A DNA stretch of 64,000 nucleotides from an uncultured Sulfitobacter sp. (GCF_947502895.1 NZ_CANNBM010000001.1:124001-188000); one strand, 5' to 3'; positions 17,008 to 29,308 are shown, counted from the first letter of the stretch. Made by a program: numbers and translations. Notes: generated from the letters alone by a model not told the origin.

Positions 17008-19305
17008 TTATTCGGCAGCGATGACCTCACCTTGCAGCAACTCCCAAACCTTATGCGGCGTAAACGGCATGTCCGCCTGTCGCACGCCCTTGTCCCACAA
17101 CGCGTCCTGCACAGCATTGGAGACAGCCGCCAGCGCGCCAACCGTTCCCGCCTCGCCGCAGCCCTTCATGCCCATGATATTGGCCGTAGAGGGGACAGGC
17201 TCGCTCGTGAACGAGATATAGGGAACATCAGCCGCCCTTGGCATGGCATAGTCCATAAACGATGCCGTGAGCAGCTGACCGTCTTCGTCATAGACTACAC
17301 GCTCCTGCACGGCCTGCCCGATGCCCTGAACCACGCCACCATGCACTTGGCCTTCGGCCAGCAAGGGATTGATAAGGTTTCCGAAATCGTCAACGACAGT
17401 GTAGCGGTCGGTGGTGACAATCCCCGTCTCGGGGTCGATCACAACTTCGCAGATATGCACCCCGTTGGGGAAGCTGCGGCCATCCAGTGTTGCCCGCTCA
17501 TGCTGGGTCAGCAGATCGTCGCGGCCTTTTTCGCGCGCCATGTCTGCCACTTCCAGCATCGTAGGCGTCAGGTTGGAACCATCTGCACGGAACCGCTCAT
17601 CATCAAAGCTGATCTCGGCAGCAGGCACACCCATTTCCTCGGCCAGAAACGCGGTGAACTCTTCCTTGATCTTGCTCACCGTGGCCAGCGTTGCATTGTT
17701 CTGTGTTGTGACAGAGCGGGATCCGCCCGTGCCGCCACCTGTCTTGATCAGGTCACTGTCGCCCTGGATCACACGGATCGCTTCCAGCGGAATGCCCGTC
17801 TGGTCGCTCAGGAATTTGGCATAGACCGTCTCATGCCCCTGCCCGCCCGATTGCGTCCCCACAAGGATTTCAACAGTCCCGTCCTCAAGGAAGTTGACCT
17901 TCGCCCCCTCGGTCGGATCGCCCAGAATACTCTCGATGTAGTAACAAATCCCCTGTCCGCGCAGCAACCCGCGCTTGGCATCCTGCGCCTTGCGCGCCTC
18001 AAACCCGCCCGCATCTGCCTCGGCCGCGCCGCGCGTCAGCACCTTGTCAAAATCGCCCACGTCATAGGTCTCGCCCGTGGCGGTGGCATAGGGAAACTGG
18101 TCCGGCTTGATAAAGTTGATGCGCCGCAGCTCCCACGGATCAACACCCAACTCACGTGCCGCACGGTCCATCACGCGCTCCAGCACATAAATCGCTTCGG
18201 GCCGCCCCGCGCCGCGGTAGGCGTCAACCTGCACTGTGTTGGTATAGTATCCCTCAACCTGCAACCATGTCGTCTGCACGTCATAGCAACCCATCAAAAC
18301 ACGGCTGAAAAGCGTGGTCTGGATCGGCTGGCCGAACTGGCTGTTGTATGCGCCCAGATTACACTTGGTCCGCACGCGGTAGGCGGTGATCTTGTTGTTC
18401 TCATCGAACGCCAGCTCCGCGACCGAGACCAGATCACGCCCCCCGTTGTCACTCAGCATCGCTTCGGTCCGCTCGGACATCCAGCGCACAGGGCGGCCAA
18501 GCTCTCGCGTGGCATGGCTGATCAGGTAGTACTCGGGATAGGCCATTGCCTTCATTCCGAAAGCGCCGCCTGTATCAGGGTTGGTCACACGCACGTCCTC
18601 TTCGTCCAGACCGAACGCCTTGACAAGATTGCCCTTATGCACCCAGACACCCTGCCCGTTGTTGGCCAGATGCAGACGTGTGCCGTCCCACTCCGCGTAA
18701 CACCCGCGCGGCTCGATCGAATTGACGATAATCCGGTTGTCATCCACTTCCAGCGCCACCGTCCGCGCCGCCTTTTTGAACGCAGCCTCCGTGGCAAGCT
18801 CATCGCCCATGCCCCAGTCAAACGCACAGTTGTCCCCTGCCTCCGCATGCAACGCCTCGCCGCCACGCTCCAGCGCGATCTTGGCGGGCAGCTCGTCCAC
18901 GTCGAACATGATCAACTCGGCTGCGTCCCGCGCTTGCTCGTAGGTATCAGCGACCACCATCGCCACAGGCTCGCCCACATACCGCACACGCCCCTTGGCC
19001 AACATCGGCCGCAGCGGCGATGCCGCATCGCTGCCATCACGGTTCTTCAGGATCGCACCGCTCATGGCGATGTTCACCCCCGCCGCTTCCAGATCCGCAC
19101 AGGTGAACACCAGATGCACTCCCTCGGCCTCGCGCGCTTCACTCACATCCAGCTCGGCAATATCCCCATGCGCAACGGACGAGCGGAAGACATAGGCATG
19201 CAGCGCATCCTTCGGCGCGATATCATCCACGTAACGCCCCTCACCTGTCAGAAACCGCACATCCTCGACCCGCTTGATCGGTTGGCTTTTGCCGAATTTT
19301 TCCAT
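17008..19305 (-). CDS. Xanthine-dehydrogenase-family molybdopterin subunit, form-II CoxL type
   Basis: A 765-aa molybdenum-cofactor-binding large subunit. The active-site loop reads AYRGAGR (near residue 358), the form-II CoxL signature, not the AYXCSFR of true CO dehydrogenase. Other landmarks are GGAFGMK, the cofactor-contact region GGTGGSRS, and the C-terminal MKGCGEAGTVGA with the catalytic Glu. The medium (FAD) and small (2Fe-2S) partners are not next to it, so it must pair with subunits encoded elsewhere. Form-II enzymes have unclear substrates (aldehydes or N-heterocycles are plausible). A DUF2235 hydrolase follows 16 bp downstream. Confidence 0.85.
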   Translation of the reverse strand: MEKFGKSQPIKRVEDVRFLTGEGRYVDDIAPKDALHAYVFRSSVAHGDIAELDVSEAREAEGVHLVFTCADLEAAGVNIAMSGAILKNRDGSDAASPLRPMLAKGRVRYVGEPVAMVVADTYEQARDAAELIMFDVDELPAKIALERGGEALHAEAGDNCAFDWGMGDELATEAAFKKAARTVALEVDDNRIIVNSIEPRGCYAEWDGTRLHLANNGQGVWVHKGNLVKAFGLDEEDVRVTNPDTGGAFGMKAMAYPEYYLISHATRELGRPVRWMSERTEAMLSDNGGRDLVSVAELAFDENNKITAYRVRTKCNLGAYNSQFGQPIQTTLFSRVLMGCYDVQTTWLQVEGYYTNTVQVDAYRGAGRPEAIYVLERVMDRAARELGVDPWELRRINFIKPDQFPYATATGETYDVGDFDKVLTRGAAEADAGGFEARKAQDAKRGLLRGQGICYYIESILGDPTEGAKVNFLEDGTVEILVGTQSGGQGHETVYAKFLSDQTGIPLEAIRVIQGDSDLIKTGGGTGGSRSVTTQNNATLATVSKIKEEFTAFLAEEMGVPAAEISFDDERFRADGSNLTPTMLEVADMAREKGRDDLLTQHERATLDGRSFPNGVHICEVVIDPETGIVTTDRYTVVDDFGNLINPLLAEGQVHGGVVQGIGQAVQERVVYDEDGQLLTASFMDYAMPRAADVPYISFTSEPVPSTANIMGMKGCGEAGTVGALAAVSNAVQDALWDKGVRQADMPFTPHKVWELLQGEVIAAE

Positions 19306-19519
19306 GTGTCTGCTCCCAAAAGTGTTGCGTCCGTCTGTTGCCCAGAACTTAGCGGCCCAGCCCCCCGTGTCCAGTCACCACATAACGTCACGAATGCGGC
19401 TGGGGACGGTGGGCGGGGCGATCTGCGGCCCGCGGGGCAGCAGCAGCGCCGCACACCCTTCCCCTCTGCTCCAACCTCGGCTACATCAACGACCAAACGC
19501 AACCGACGGGAGCCACACC

Positions 19520-22612
<3,093 letters not shown>

Positions 22613-22619
22613 CAATTCA

Positions 22620-22657
22620 GGGCGCAGCCTTCCCGCTGCGCCCTTCTTTATTTTTCC
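22620..22657 (+). terminator. Rho-independent terminator after valS
   Basis: A perfect 9-bp GC-rich stem (GGGCGCAGC / GCTGCGCCC, 22620-22628 and 22635-22643) with a 6-nt loop is followed by TTCTTTATTTTT, starting 8 bp after the valS stop. Confidence 0.9.
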
Positions 22658-22698
22658 TTTAAACTCAATCCCGTACCTACCAAAAGTACGGCCGGCAA

Positions 22699-23487
22699 TT
22701 AGTCGAAAACCGCCGCCCGCTTCCCAAAGGCAGCCGCGACAACCTCCATCTGGTGCGGCTTGCCGATGAGCTCCACCTGCTCGCGCGATTCCGCGTCCAG
22801 CACTGTTACCGCATCCGCTGTTTCCGCCACATCAATCAACCGCTTGGCCGCACGAATGGCAGACGGGCTCTTGCCTGCAATGGTCTCCGCCAATGCTTGC
22901 GCAGCCGCCATCGGATCGTCCGCAATCTCGGTCACCAACCCCCAGCGCTCTGCTTGCCCGGCGCCCACAGGCTCTGCTGTGTAGGTCATACGCCGCAATA
23001 CGTCCGAGCGCACGAGGCGGGGCAGCAACACCATCCCGCCCATATCCGGCACGATACCCCACTTCATCTCCATCACCGCGAATTTCGCATCTGGCGATGC
23101 TATCCGGATGTCGGCCCCCAGCGCCAACTGAATGCCCGCACCAAAGCAGACACCATGCACCGCAGCAATCACGGGGATATCCATCCGCGACCAGACCATG
23201 GCAAATTCCTGCCACTGGTTTGTCGTACCATCACCGTGGGTGCGCGGCATCAGCAGCTCGGCAGGGTCTTTGCCGATCATCCCCGACAGCCCCGAGATAT
23301 CGATGCCAGCACAAAACGCTTTGCCCTCGCCGGAAACAACCACTGCACGCGCGTCAGAGGCCGCAACCTCGTTACCAGCAGCAATAACTGCCGTGATCAT
23401 ATCCTGATCGACCGCATTCATCTTATCCGCGCGGGTCAGGCGAACATGGGCAATGTGATCTTTATAAGTGACCGAGACGCGGGACAT
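22699..23487 (-). CDS. Crotonase/enoyl-CoA hydratase family protein
   Basis: A 262-aa crotonase-fold protein. The first oxyanion-hole segment is AFCAGIDISGL and the second is HGVCFGAGIQLALGADIRIA. The downstream acidic position reads KWGIVPDMGG; an Asp there, with Ala rather than Glu in the first loop, suits dienoyl-CoA isomerase-like members more than classical hydratases. It acts on CoA thioesters, probably in fatty-acid or aromatic-acid beta-oxidation. It appears to be monocistronic; a small Tat-signal gene lies 73 bp upstream on the same strand. Confidence 0.85.
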   Translation of the reverse strand: MSRVSVTYKDHIAHVRLTRADKMNAVDQDMITAVIAAGNEVAASDARAVVVSGEGKAFCAGIDISGLSGMIGKDPAELLMPRTHGDGTTNQWQEFAMVWSRMDIPVIAAVHGVCFGAGIQLALGADIRIASPDAKFAVMEMKWGIVPDMGGMVLLPRLVRSDVLRRMTYTAEPVGAGQAERWGLVTEIADDPMAAAQALAETIAGKSPSAIRAAKRLIDVAETADAVTVLDAESREQVELIGKPHQMEVVAAAFGKRAAVFD

Positions 23488-23560
23488 GGGCTTTCCTCCG
23501 ATAGGGTTTTGCCCACATCAGCAGATGCCGCCGCACCACACCAGCAAAACGTAGCGGCAT

Positions 23561-23728
23561 TTACCGCGGTACGACACGTTCGACCGCGCGCATCATTCCA
23601 AGGCTTTTGTCGTACACCAGCGTCAGGATCCTGCGCATCGGCGGTTTACCTACCGCCACACCCGCACCGCGCAACGCACCTGCCGCAGCGGCGGTGCCAA
23701 TAAACCCGCGTCTTGTTAGTTTGGCCAT
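23561..23728 (-). CDS. Small twin-arginine-signal protein (55 aa)
   Basis: A 55-aa ORF starting MAKLTRRGFIGTAAAAGALRG. TRRGFIG matches the twin-arginine consensus and is followed by an Ala-rich hydrophobic stretch, so the protein should go to the Tat translocon. The mature part (KPPMRRILTLVYDKSLGMMRAVERVVPR) is basic and only about 30 residues long. GGGAGGCAGAT directly precedes the ATG at 23726-23728, a good Shine-Dalgarno. It lies upstream of the crotonase and divergent from the aminotransferase gene. No function is known to me. Its length and signal favour a real gene over a shadow. Confidence 0.65.
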   Translation of the reverse strand: MAKLTRRGFIGTAAAAGALRGAGVAVGKPPMRRILTLVYDKSLGMMRAVERVVPR

Positions 23729-23825
23729 ATCTGCCTCCCGTATTTGCGATCCATTCTCATTTAGGCAGCATTTCAATCCGTTACAAGGGCTTGCCCCCGC
23801 AACCCCGCCCGACTTAACTGGGCGC

Positions 23826-24941
23826 ATGACAGATTTTCGCCTCACCCCGCTTGCACATTCCTTGCCCGCCACCGTTCCCTTTGTGGGGCCGGAAACACAG
23901 GAGCGCGCACGCGGGCTAGCGTTTGATGCGCGGCTAGGCGCAAATGAGAATGTCTTTGGCCCTTCGCCCCGCGCAACAGAGGCCATGGCACAGACACCCC
24001 AATGGATGTACGGCGACCCCGAAAGCCATGACCTGCGTGCGGCCCTTGCTCTGCACCACGGCTGCACATCCGCAAACATTATGGTTGGCGAAGGCATCGA
24101 CGGGCTTTTGGGATATCTGGTACGGTTGTTTGTGGGGCAAGGCGATGCTGTTGTCACCTCAGCGGGCGCGTATCCCACATTCAACTATCATGTCGCGGGG
24201 TTTGGCGGTGTGTTGCACACGGTCCCCTATATGGACGATCACGAATCTCCTGCGCAGCTATTTGCAAAAGCAGCCGAGGTAGATGCAAAGCTGGTCTATC
24301 TGGCCAATCCTGACAACCCGATGGGCAGCCACCACACAGGCGCAGACATTGCTGCTGCAATGGCGGATTTGCCCGCTGGCACGTTGCTTGTGCTTGATGA
24401 GGCCTATGTCGAATGTGCGCCCGAAGGCACAGCCCTGCCCCTGCCCGCAGATGATCCGCGTGTGATGCGGATGCGGACATTTTCCAAAGTCTACGGACTG
24501 GCTGGTGCGCGTGTGGGGTATGCCATCGGCCACCCCGATCTCATCTCGGCGTTTCACAAAGTACGCAATCACTTCGGCATGAACCGCGCAGCCCAAGCAG
24601 GCGCTTTGGCAGCGCTTGCCGATCAGGATTATCTGGCGCAGGTCCAGCAGGAGATCGACGCTGCCCGCAACCGTATCGCTCAGATCGCGCGCGACAACGG
24701 GCTGGTGCCACTGCCTTCTGCCACAAATTTTGTCACACTTGATTGCGGACGTGATGCAGGCTTTGCCAAGGCCGTTCTGGATGGATTGATCGCGCGAGGC
24801 ATCTTTGTGCGGATGCCCTTTGTTGCCCCGCAGAACCGTTGTATCCGGATCAGCTGCGGCACGGAGGACATGCTGAACAGGCTGGCAGCGCATTTGCCCC
24901 AAGCCCTTTCTGATGCCACGGCCGCAGCAGAAAAAAGCTGA
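23826..24941 (+). CDS. PLP-dependent aminotransferase, histidinol-phosphate-aminotransferase-like
   Basis: A 371-aa fold-type I aminotransferase. Motifs are LGANENVFGPSP (the HisC-like N-terminal LxxNENP variant), NPDNPMGSHHTG, LDEAYVE, and TFSKVYGLAGARVGY with the PLP Lys at residue 221. The C-terminal RISCGT binds the substrate carboxylate. Family membership is clear, but a second HisC paralogue is common in these bacteria, so the true substrate may be another amino acid. The ATG at 23826 is the conserved start; the frame is open upstream without conservation. A 58-aa membrane protein follows 52 bp later. Confidence 0.85.
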   Translation: MTDFRLTPLAHSLPATVPFVGPETQERARGLAFDARLGANENVFGPSPRATEAMAQTPQWMYGDPESHDLRAALALHHGCTSANIMVGEGIDGLLGYLVRLFVGQGDAVVTSAGAYPTFNYHVAGFGGVLHTVPYMDDHESPAQLFAKAAEVDAKLVYLANPDNPMGSHHTGADIAAAMADLPAGTLLVLDEAYVECAPEGTALPLPADDPRVMRMRTFSKVYGLAGARVGYAIGHPDLISAFHKVRNHFGMNRAAQAGALAALADQDYLAQVQQEIDAARNRIAQIARDNGLVPLPSATNFVTLDCGRDAGFAKAVLDGLIARGIFVRMPFVAPQNRCIRISCGTEDMLNRLAAHLPQALSDATAAAEKS

Positions 24942-24993
24942 CGTTAGGAATTTCTGCGCTATCCTGAGTACCGGACAAGCAGAGAGACAAACG

Positions 24994-25170
24994 ATGCGTC
25001 ATTCACAAGGCAGCGCGCCCAATTTCACACAAGCCTGTATCGTCATGTTTGGCGTCAATATCGCATGGGTCTTTGTGGCGATCTGGGCCATCTGGGGCTT
25101 GATTGCGGTCGCTGTAACGGGTTGGTGCATAAACCGCGTTATCAGCTACATCGAAGCGCGGCGCGGCTAG
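24994..25170 (+). CDS. Small membrane protein (58 aa)
   Basis: A 58-aa protein with one long hydrophobic stretch (FTQACIVMFGVNIAWVFVAI through VTGWCINRVI), long enough for one or two membrane helices, and a basic tail (SYIEARRG). It follows the HisC-like gene in the same direction. Its stop overlaps the convergent aminotransferase stop region by 4 bp. Similar short proteins are, in my recollection, common at this position in Roseobacter genomes, which supports it being real. Function unknown. Confidence 0.6.
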   Translation: MRHSQGSAPNFTQACIVMFGVNIAWVFVAIWAIWGLIAVAVTGWCINRVISYIEARRG

Positions 25171-26375
25171 CGCCCGCCAATCACTTTTGCCGCCGCCTCC
25201 AGCGCGCCACTGCCATGCGGAATATCGAGGGCTGTCAGACCTGCCTGCATCCCCCCCAAAAGGCCCATGATCATCTGACCGTTTACATGGCCCATGTGGC
25301 CCAAACGGAAATAGGCATCACGCGCCGGATCCCCCGGCTCTGCCATACCAAGCCCGATGCCCAGCGTTAGCCCCAGTTGGCCCTCGACCCAATCGCGCAA
25401 GCGGGTGCCGTCATTCCCGTTGAGACGCAGGGACGTGACAGCAGTGCTGCGGCAAGCGGGATCGACGATATTCATGCGCAGATCACCACCCACGCCCCAT
25501 GCATCACATGCGGCCCAGATCGCGTTGGCCAAGACAGTATGCCGCGCCCAAACCTGCTCGATCCCCTCGGCATGGATCATGTCTAGTGCGACACGCAGTC
25601 CATAGAGGTGGTGCGTGGGCGCCGTCCCGTTGAAATACTGCCAGAATTCCGTGGCCGTGCTGCGCGGCACCCAGTCCCAATAGCGGCTGACACGCGGCAT
25701 GGCATCGCGCACGGTTTGTGCACGGTCGTTAAAGAACACAAAGGAGCATCCGGGCGGTACCATCAGACCTTTCTGGCAGCCCGTCACCATGACATCGACA
25801 CCCCAGTCATCCATCTCGAAACGGTCACATCCGAGCGAAGCGATGCAATCGGCCATAAGCAGTGCGGGGTGGCCCGCTGCATCCAAAACGTCGTGCACCC
25901 CCTTGATATCATTCAAAACCGAGCTTGATGTATCGACATGCACGGCCAGCACGGCTTTGATCTTGTGATCCTTATCATCGTCCAAGGCCTGCGCGATAAC
26001 CTCTAGATCCATGGGGGATGATTTACCAAAATCAATCAGTTGAACATCGGCACCAATGCCTTCGGCCATCTCGCCCCAACCGATGCCAAAGCGCCCTGTC
26101 GCAGGGACCAGCACGCGGTCGCCAGGCGCGATCACATTGGCCAGTGCCGCCTCCCATGCCGCATGACCGTTGCCGATATAAATAGCAGCATAGTGCTGTG
26201 TGCGTGCGACACGTTTGAGATCATCCATGATGCCCGGCATCATATCCACCAACTCACCCGCATAAATATTGGGCGCAGGGCGGTGCATGGCCTGCAAAAC
26301 CGCTTCGGGCATTACCGAAGGGCCAGGAATGGCAAGGTATCCACGACCATGTGACAGGTTTGCTTTGGGTGACAT
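25167..26375 (-). CDS. Alanine/serine-glyoxylate aminotransferase family protein
   Basis: A 402-aa class V PLP aminotransferase. Visible features are PGPSVMP at the N-terminus, HVDTSSSVLNDI, MADCIASLGCDRFEMDDWGVD (PLP-contact Asp), and VTGCQKGLMVPPG with the PLP Lys at residue 202. The family transfers amino groups from alanine, serine or aspartate to glyoxylate. It differs by eye from BhcA of the beta-hydroxyaspartate cycle, and no bhcBCD genes are near. It appears monocistronic; the 180 bp before it also serve the divergent ABC exporter. Confidence 0.85.
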   Translation of the reverse strand: MSPKANLSHGRGYLAIPGPSVMPEAVLQAMHRPAPNIYAGELVDMMPGIMDDLKRVARTQHYAAIYIGNGHAAWEAALANVIAPGDRVLVPATGRFGIGWGEMAEGIGADVQLIDFGKSSPMDLEVIAQALDDDKDHKIKAVLAVHVDTSSSVLNDIKGVHDVLDAAGHPALLMADCIASLGCDRFEMDDWGVDVMVTGCQKGLMVPPGCSFVFFNDRAQTVRDAMPRVSRYWDWVPRSTATEFWQYFNGTAPTHHLYGLRVALDMIHAEGIEQVWARHTVLANAIWAACDAWGVGGDLRMNIVDPACRSTAVTSLRLNGNDGTRLRDWVEGQLGLTLGIGLGMAEPGDPARDAYFRLGHMGHVNGQMIMGLLGGMQAGLTALDIPHGSGALEAAAKVIGGR

Positions 26376-26555
26376 ACGTTTGAATCCTATATATTTATCG
26401 CGCGGGCGGGCACAGCGTCTCTTGCAACCATAGCCTGCGCCGACCCGCCGTCAATCACGCCGCGCGCTTGCTCCTTACCTGCGCGGGCATTAAGGTCTGC
26501 CGAACGGCGCACCGCCTATTGCTATAGGCCAGCCCAACAGGACACCGCGACCCAG
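26376..26555. promoter_or_regulatory. Divergent promoter region, aminotransferase / ABC exporter
   Basis: A 180-bp non-coding region between divergent starts. An inverted repeat GCCTAT-TGCT-ATAGGC (26514-26529) lies 26 bp before the exporter ATG and could be an operator or part of the 5' UTR. No gene is seen. Confidence 0.45.
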
Positions 26556-28433
26556 ATGAAAACCGACACCCCTCCCAGCAGCGGACAGACTTATACCTCG
26601 GGCGTGCTGATGCGCTGGCTCTGGCGTGACTACTTGCGCAAGCACATAGGCAAGCTCGCCATTGCGGTGATGTTCATGGTGTTGGAGGGCGCGAGCCTCG
26701 GGGCTATGGCGAAATTGATGGAGCCAATGTTCGACCGCGTTTTCGTAGCTGGAGAGCAGTCTTGGCTGTTGATCGTGGGGTTTGTGCTGATCGGTATCTT
26801 TGTGGTCCGCGCCATATCAGGTGTTGCGCAAAAGGTATTGCTGACACGTATCGCCCAACGTTCAGCGGCGGATATGCGGATTGATCTGCTGGACCGCATG
26901 ATGCAGCAAGATGGCGCGTTCCATCAGTCCCACCCGCCCGGCTTTCTGATCCAGCGTGTGCAATCGGATGTAAATGCTGTCGGTGATGTCTGGCGCGCAA
27001 TCATTACCGGTGCAGGGCGCGATTTCATCGGCCTTCTGGTACTGCTGGGTGTGGCCATCTCCATTGATCCGGTATGGGCATTGCTGGCCTGTATCGGCAT
27101 CCCTGTCATGGTCCTGCCTGCTGCCTTTGCCCAGCGCTTCGTGCGCCGCCGTGCGCGTGAAGCGCGCGATCTGGGCGCCAGCCTGTCGACCCGGCTGGAC
27201 GAGGTATTCCACGGCATTGTGCAAATCAAGCTCAACGCACTGGAAAGCTATCAGTCCCGCCAATACCGCGAGATAACGAAACGCTTTGTCTCTACCGAAG
27301 TGCGCACAGCCTTCGGCAGTTCGGCCATACCTGCTATGATTGATATCATCTCGGGGATCGGGTTCATGGCTGTAATCCTTTATGGAGGTTCCGAGATTAT
27401 CTCGGGTGACAAGACAATCGGCCAGTTCATGACTTTCTTTACGGCGATGGGTTTTACCTTCAATCCACTGCGCCGTCTGGGGGCGATCAGTGGTCAATGG
27501 CAGACCGCCGCTGCCGCACTTGAGCGCATAAAAGAGCTGATGGACGCGCCCTTGCACCTGACGTCTCCCGAAACGCCAGTGCCAGCACCGCTGGGCGATG
27601 CGGATATTACCCTTGATCGCGTAAATCTGTCCTTTGGCGAGACACAAGTACTGCATGATCTGTCACTTACGGCGCCAGCGGGCCAAACAACCGCGTTGGT
27701 CGGGGCATCAGGCGCGGGTAAATCAACGATCTTCAATCTGCTGACCCGCCTTCTGGACCCGACATCGGGTACGGTGCGCATTGGAGGTGTCACAACGACC
27801 GAAATGGCAATTCCCGATCTGCGAACGCTATTCTCTGTCGTCAGCCAAGAGGCGCTTTTGTTCGATGAAACCCTGCGCGAAAATATCGTACTTGGCAGAA
27901 CAGATGTGTCGGATGAGGCACTGCAAGCAGCCCTTGACGCAGCCTTTGTCTCTGACTTTTTGCCACAGCTGGAAAACGGCCTCGACACGCATGTCGGGCC
28001 GCGCGGCTCTGCCCTGTCGGGGGGGCAACGCCAACGCGTAGTGATTGCGCGCGCCCTCCTGCGCAACACACCAGTGTTGCTGCTGGACGAGGCGACAAGC
28101 GCGCTGGATGCTCAATCAGAGCAGGTGGTGCAAGACGCGCTTGATCGCTTGTCCGAGGGGCGCACAACACTGGTGATTGCACACCGTCTCAGCACCATCC
28201 GCAATGCGGACAAGATCATCGTGATGGACCGTGGTCGCGCTGTGGACGAAGGCACGCATGAGGAACTGCTGGCGCGTGGCGGCATTTACGCCGACCTCTA
28301 CCGTCTACAATTCAAAGATGGCAAAACCGTATCAGACCGTCGTGGCCGCACGTCACACCGCAGCGATGGTCCGCAGCCTGAACAACAGCCCAGTCTGCTA
28401 CAACGGATCGGTCAACATTTCTTCGGAAGCTAA
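26556..28433 (+). CDS. MsbA-type ABC exporter (fused permease-ATPase)
   Basis: A 625-aa half-size exporter. An N-terminal six-helix membrane domain (about residues 20-330, with FLIQRVQSDVNAVGD in the first coupling region) is fused to an ATPase. Walker A GASGAGKS is at 383-390, followed by the Q-loop (SVVSQEALLFDETLRENI), signature ALSGGQRQR, Walker B VLLLDEATSALD and the His-loop IAHRLST. It should act as a homodimer exporting lipids, peptides or drugs; MsbA-like lipid A flipping cannot be told from other exporters by sequence. A charged, Arg/Gln-rich tail of about 45 residues follows the ATPase. Confidence 0.9.
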   Translation: MKTDTPPSSGQTYTSGVLMRWLWRDYLRKHIGKLAIAVMFMVLEGASLGAMAKLMEPMFDRVFVAGEQSWLLIVGFVLIGIFVVRAISGVAQKVLLTRIAQRSAADMRIDLLDRMMQQDGAFHQSHPPGFLIQRVQSDVNAVGDVWRAIITGAGRDFIGLLVLLGVAISIDPVWALLACIGIPVMVLPAAFAQRFVRRRAREARDLGASLSTRLDEVFHGIVQIKLNALESYQSRQYREITKRFVSTEVRTAFGSSAIPAMIDIISGIGFMAVILYGGSEIISGDKTIGQFMTFFTAMGFTFNPLRRLGAISGQWQTAAAALERIKELMDAPLHLTSPETPVPAPLGDADITLDRVNLSFGETQVLHDLSLTAPAGQTTALVGASGAGKSTIFNLLTRLLDPTSGTVRIGGVTTTEMAIPDLRTLFSVVSQEALLFDETLRENIVLGRTDVSDEALQAALDAAFVSDFLPQLENGLDTHVGPRGSALSGGQRQRVVIARALLRNTPVLLLDEATSALDAQSEQVVQDALDRLSEGRTTLVIAHRLSTIRNADKIIVMDRGRAVDEGTHEELLARGGIYADLYRLQFKDGKTVSDRRGRTSHRSDGPQPEQQPSLLQRIGQHFFGS

Positions 28434-28479
28434 CCAGCGGGTTTTGCGAGAACATCTGCTAAAGGCAGCAGTACGGTGT

Positions 28480-28494
28480 CACGCCTCAGGCGTG
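28480..28494. terminator. Hairpin between convergent exporter and glycosyltransferase
   Basis: A 6-bp GC-rich perfect stem with a 3-nt loop (CACGCC-TCA-GGCGTG), 46 bp after the exporter stop. No real U-tract follows on either strand, so termination is only probable. Confidence 0.45.
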
Positions 28495-28498
28495 CCAT

Positions 28499-28540
28499 TT
28501 GGATCAATCCTGCCAAAAATTGGATCAATCCTGCCAAAAA
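28499..28540. repeat. Perfect 21-bp tandem duplication
   Basis: Two identical, directly adjacent 21-bp units (28499-28519 and 28520-28540), each beginning TTGGATCAATCC and ending CCAAAAA, lie just past the glycosyltransferase stop in the convergent gap. They look like a recent slippage duplication. On the minus strand each unit begins with TTTTTGG, so each could supply a T-rich segment at the 3' end of the glycosyltransferase transcript. Confidence 0.85.
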
Positions 28541-28550
28541 GATGCACGCG

Positions 28551-29228
28551 CTATCGCCGATAGGCCTGCGCCAACACCTCGGGAGAGACCCCCGCGAAGT
28601 AGCGCAGCAGCGTCCAAAGATTGCGAATACCGCGTCGTATCCAGCCCTGTTTTTGATACCGCACAGCTGATGTAACAGCCACGCCGCCCATCTCGCACAG
28701 CTTGCCGCGCAGGCGGCGGACAATATGCACATCCTCCATCAAAGGCTGGTCAGGATAGCCACCTGAAGCATCATAGAGCTGGCGATGGATCAACAACCCC
28801 TGATCCCCGTAGGGCAGCCCCGCGCGGCTGCGCAGGTTTGCCCAACCAGCAACAAACCGCGCCGCCATCCCGCCGCGATCAAAGGCCAGCCGAAACCAGC
28901 CTGCACGGTCTGGCTTTGACAGATGTGCGCTGACAGCTTCGCACCAGCCTGCGCTCAGTACTGTGTCCGCATGAAGGATCAGTATCCACTCTCCTTGCGC
29001 GGCAGCCACACCGCGTTTTAGTTGCCCCCCGCGCGACGGCGGACCATGCAGAACTATGGCCCCCCATGCCTGGGCAACCGCACCTGTGGCATCGGTTGAT
29101 CCGCCATCACTCACGATCAACTCGCGGATCAGCCCCTGATCCAAGCCTTCCATCAGCGCACCCAGACACGGGCCAAGGGCCGGTTCAGCATCCAATGTCG
29201 GGATAACCACTGAAATTTGCGCGCGCAT
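28551..29228 (-). CDS. TIGR04283-family glycosyltransferase
   Basis: A 225-aa family 2 glycosyltransferase. It has the N-terminal VVIPTLDAEPALGPCL, the nucleotide-binding SDGGSTDAT, and the LHADTVLSAGW metal site (DxD-like HAD). GLPYGDQGLLIHRQLYDASGGYPDQPLMED is typical of the TIGR04283 group, some of whose members are annotated in arsenosugar synthesis. No arsM or radical SAM gene is adjacent, so that role is not supported here. I chose the ATG at 29226-29228 (MRAQISVVIPT); starts up to 29357 remain open but lack conservation. Confidence 0.8.
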   Translation of the reverse strand: MRAQISVVIPTLDAEPALGPCLGALMEGLDQGLIRELIVSDGGSTDATGAVAQAWGAIVLHGPPSRGGQLKRGVAAAQGEWILILHADTVLSAGWCEAVSAHLSKPDRAGWFRLAFDRGGMAARFVAGWANLRSRAGLPYGDQGLLIHRQLYDASGGYPDQPLMEDVHIVRRLRGKLCEMGGVAVTSAVRYQKQGWIRRGIRNLWTLLRYFAGVSPEVLAQAYRR

Positions 29229-29308
29229 CTTTGCCCTCATCACCATCTGCCCCCTGTAAAGCGAAGCGATCATTGCTATATTAAACAGAACGCCAAAAGG
29301 ACAGTCCG

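Noticed and set aside
15942..17141. Type VI secretion phospholipase effector
   Set aside because: DUF2235 alone is not enough; no VgrG, PAAR, chaperone or immunity gene is nearby.
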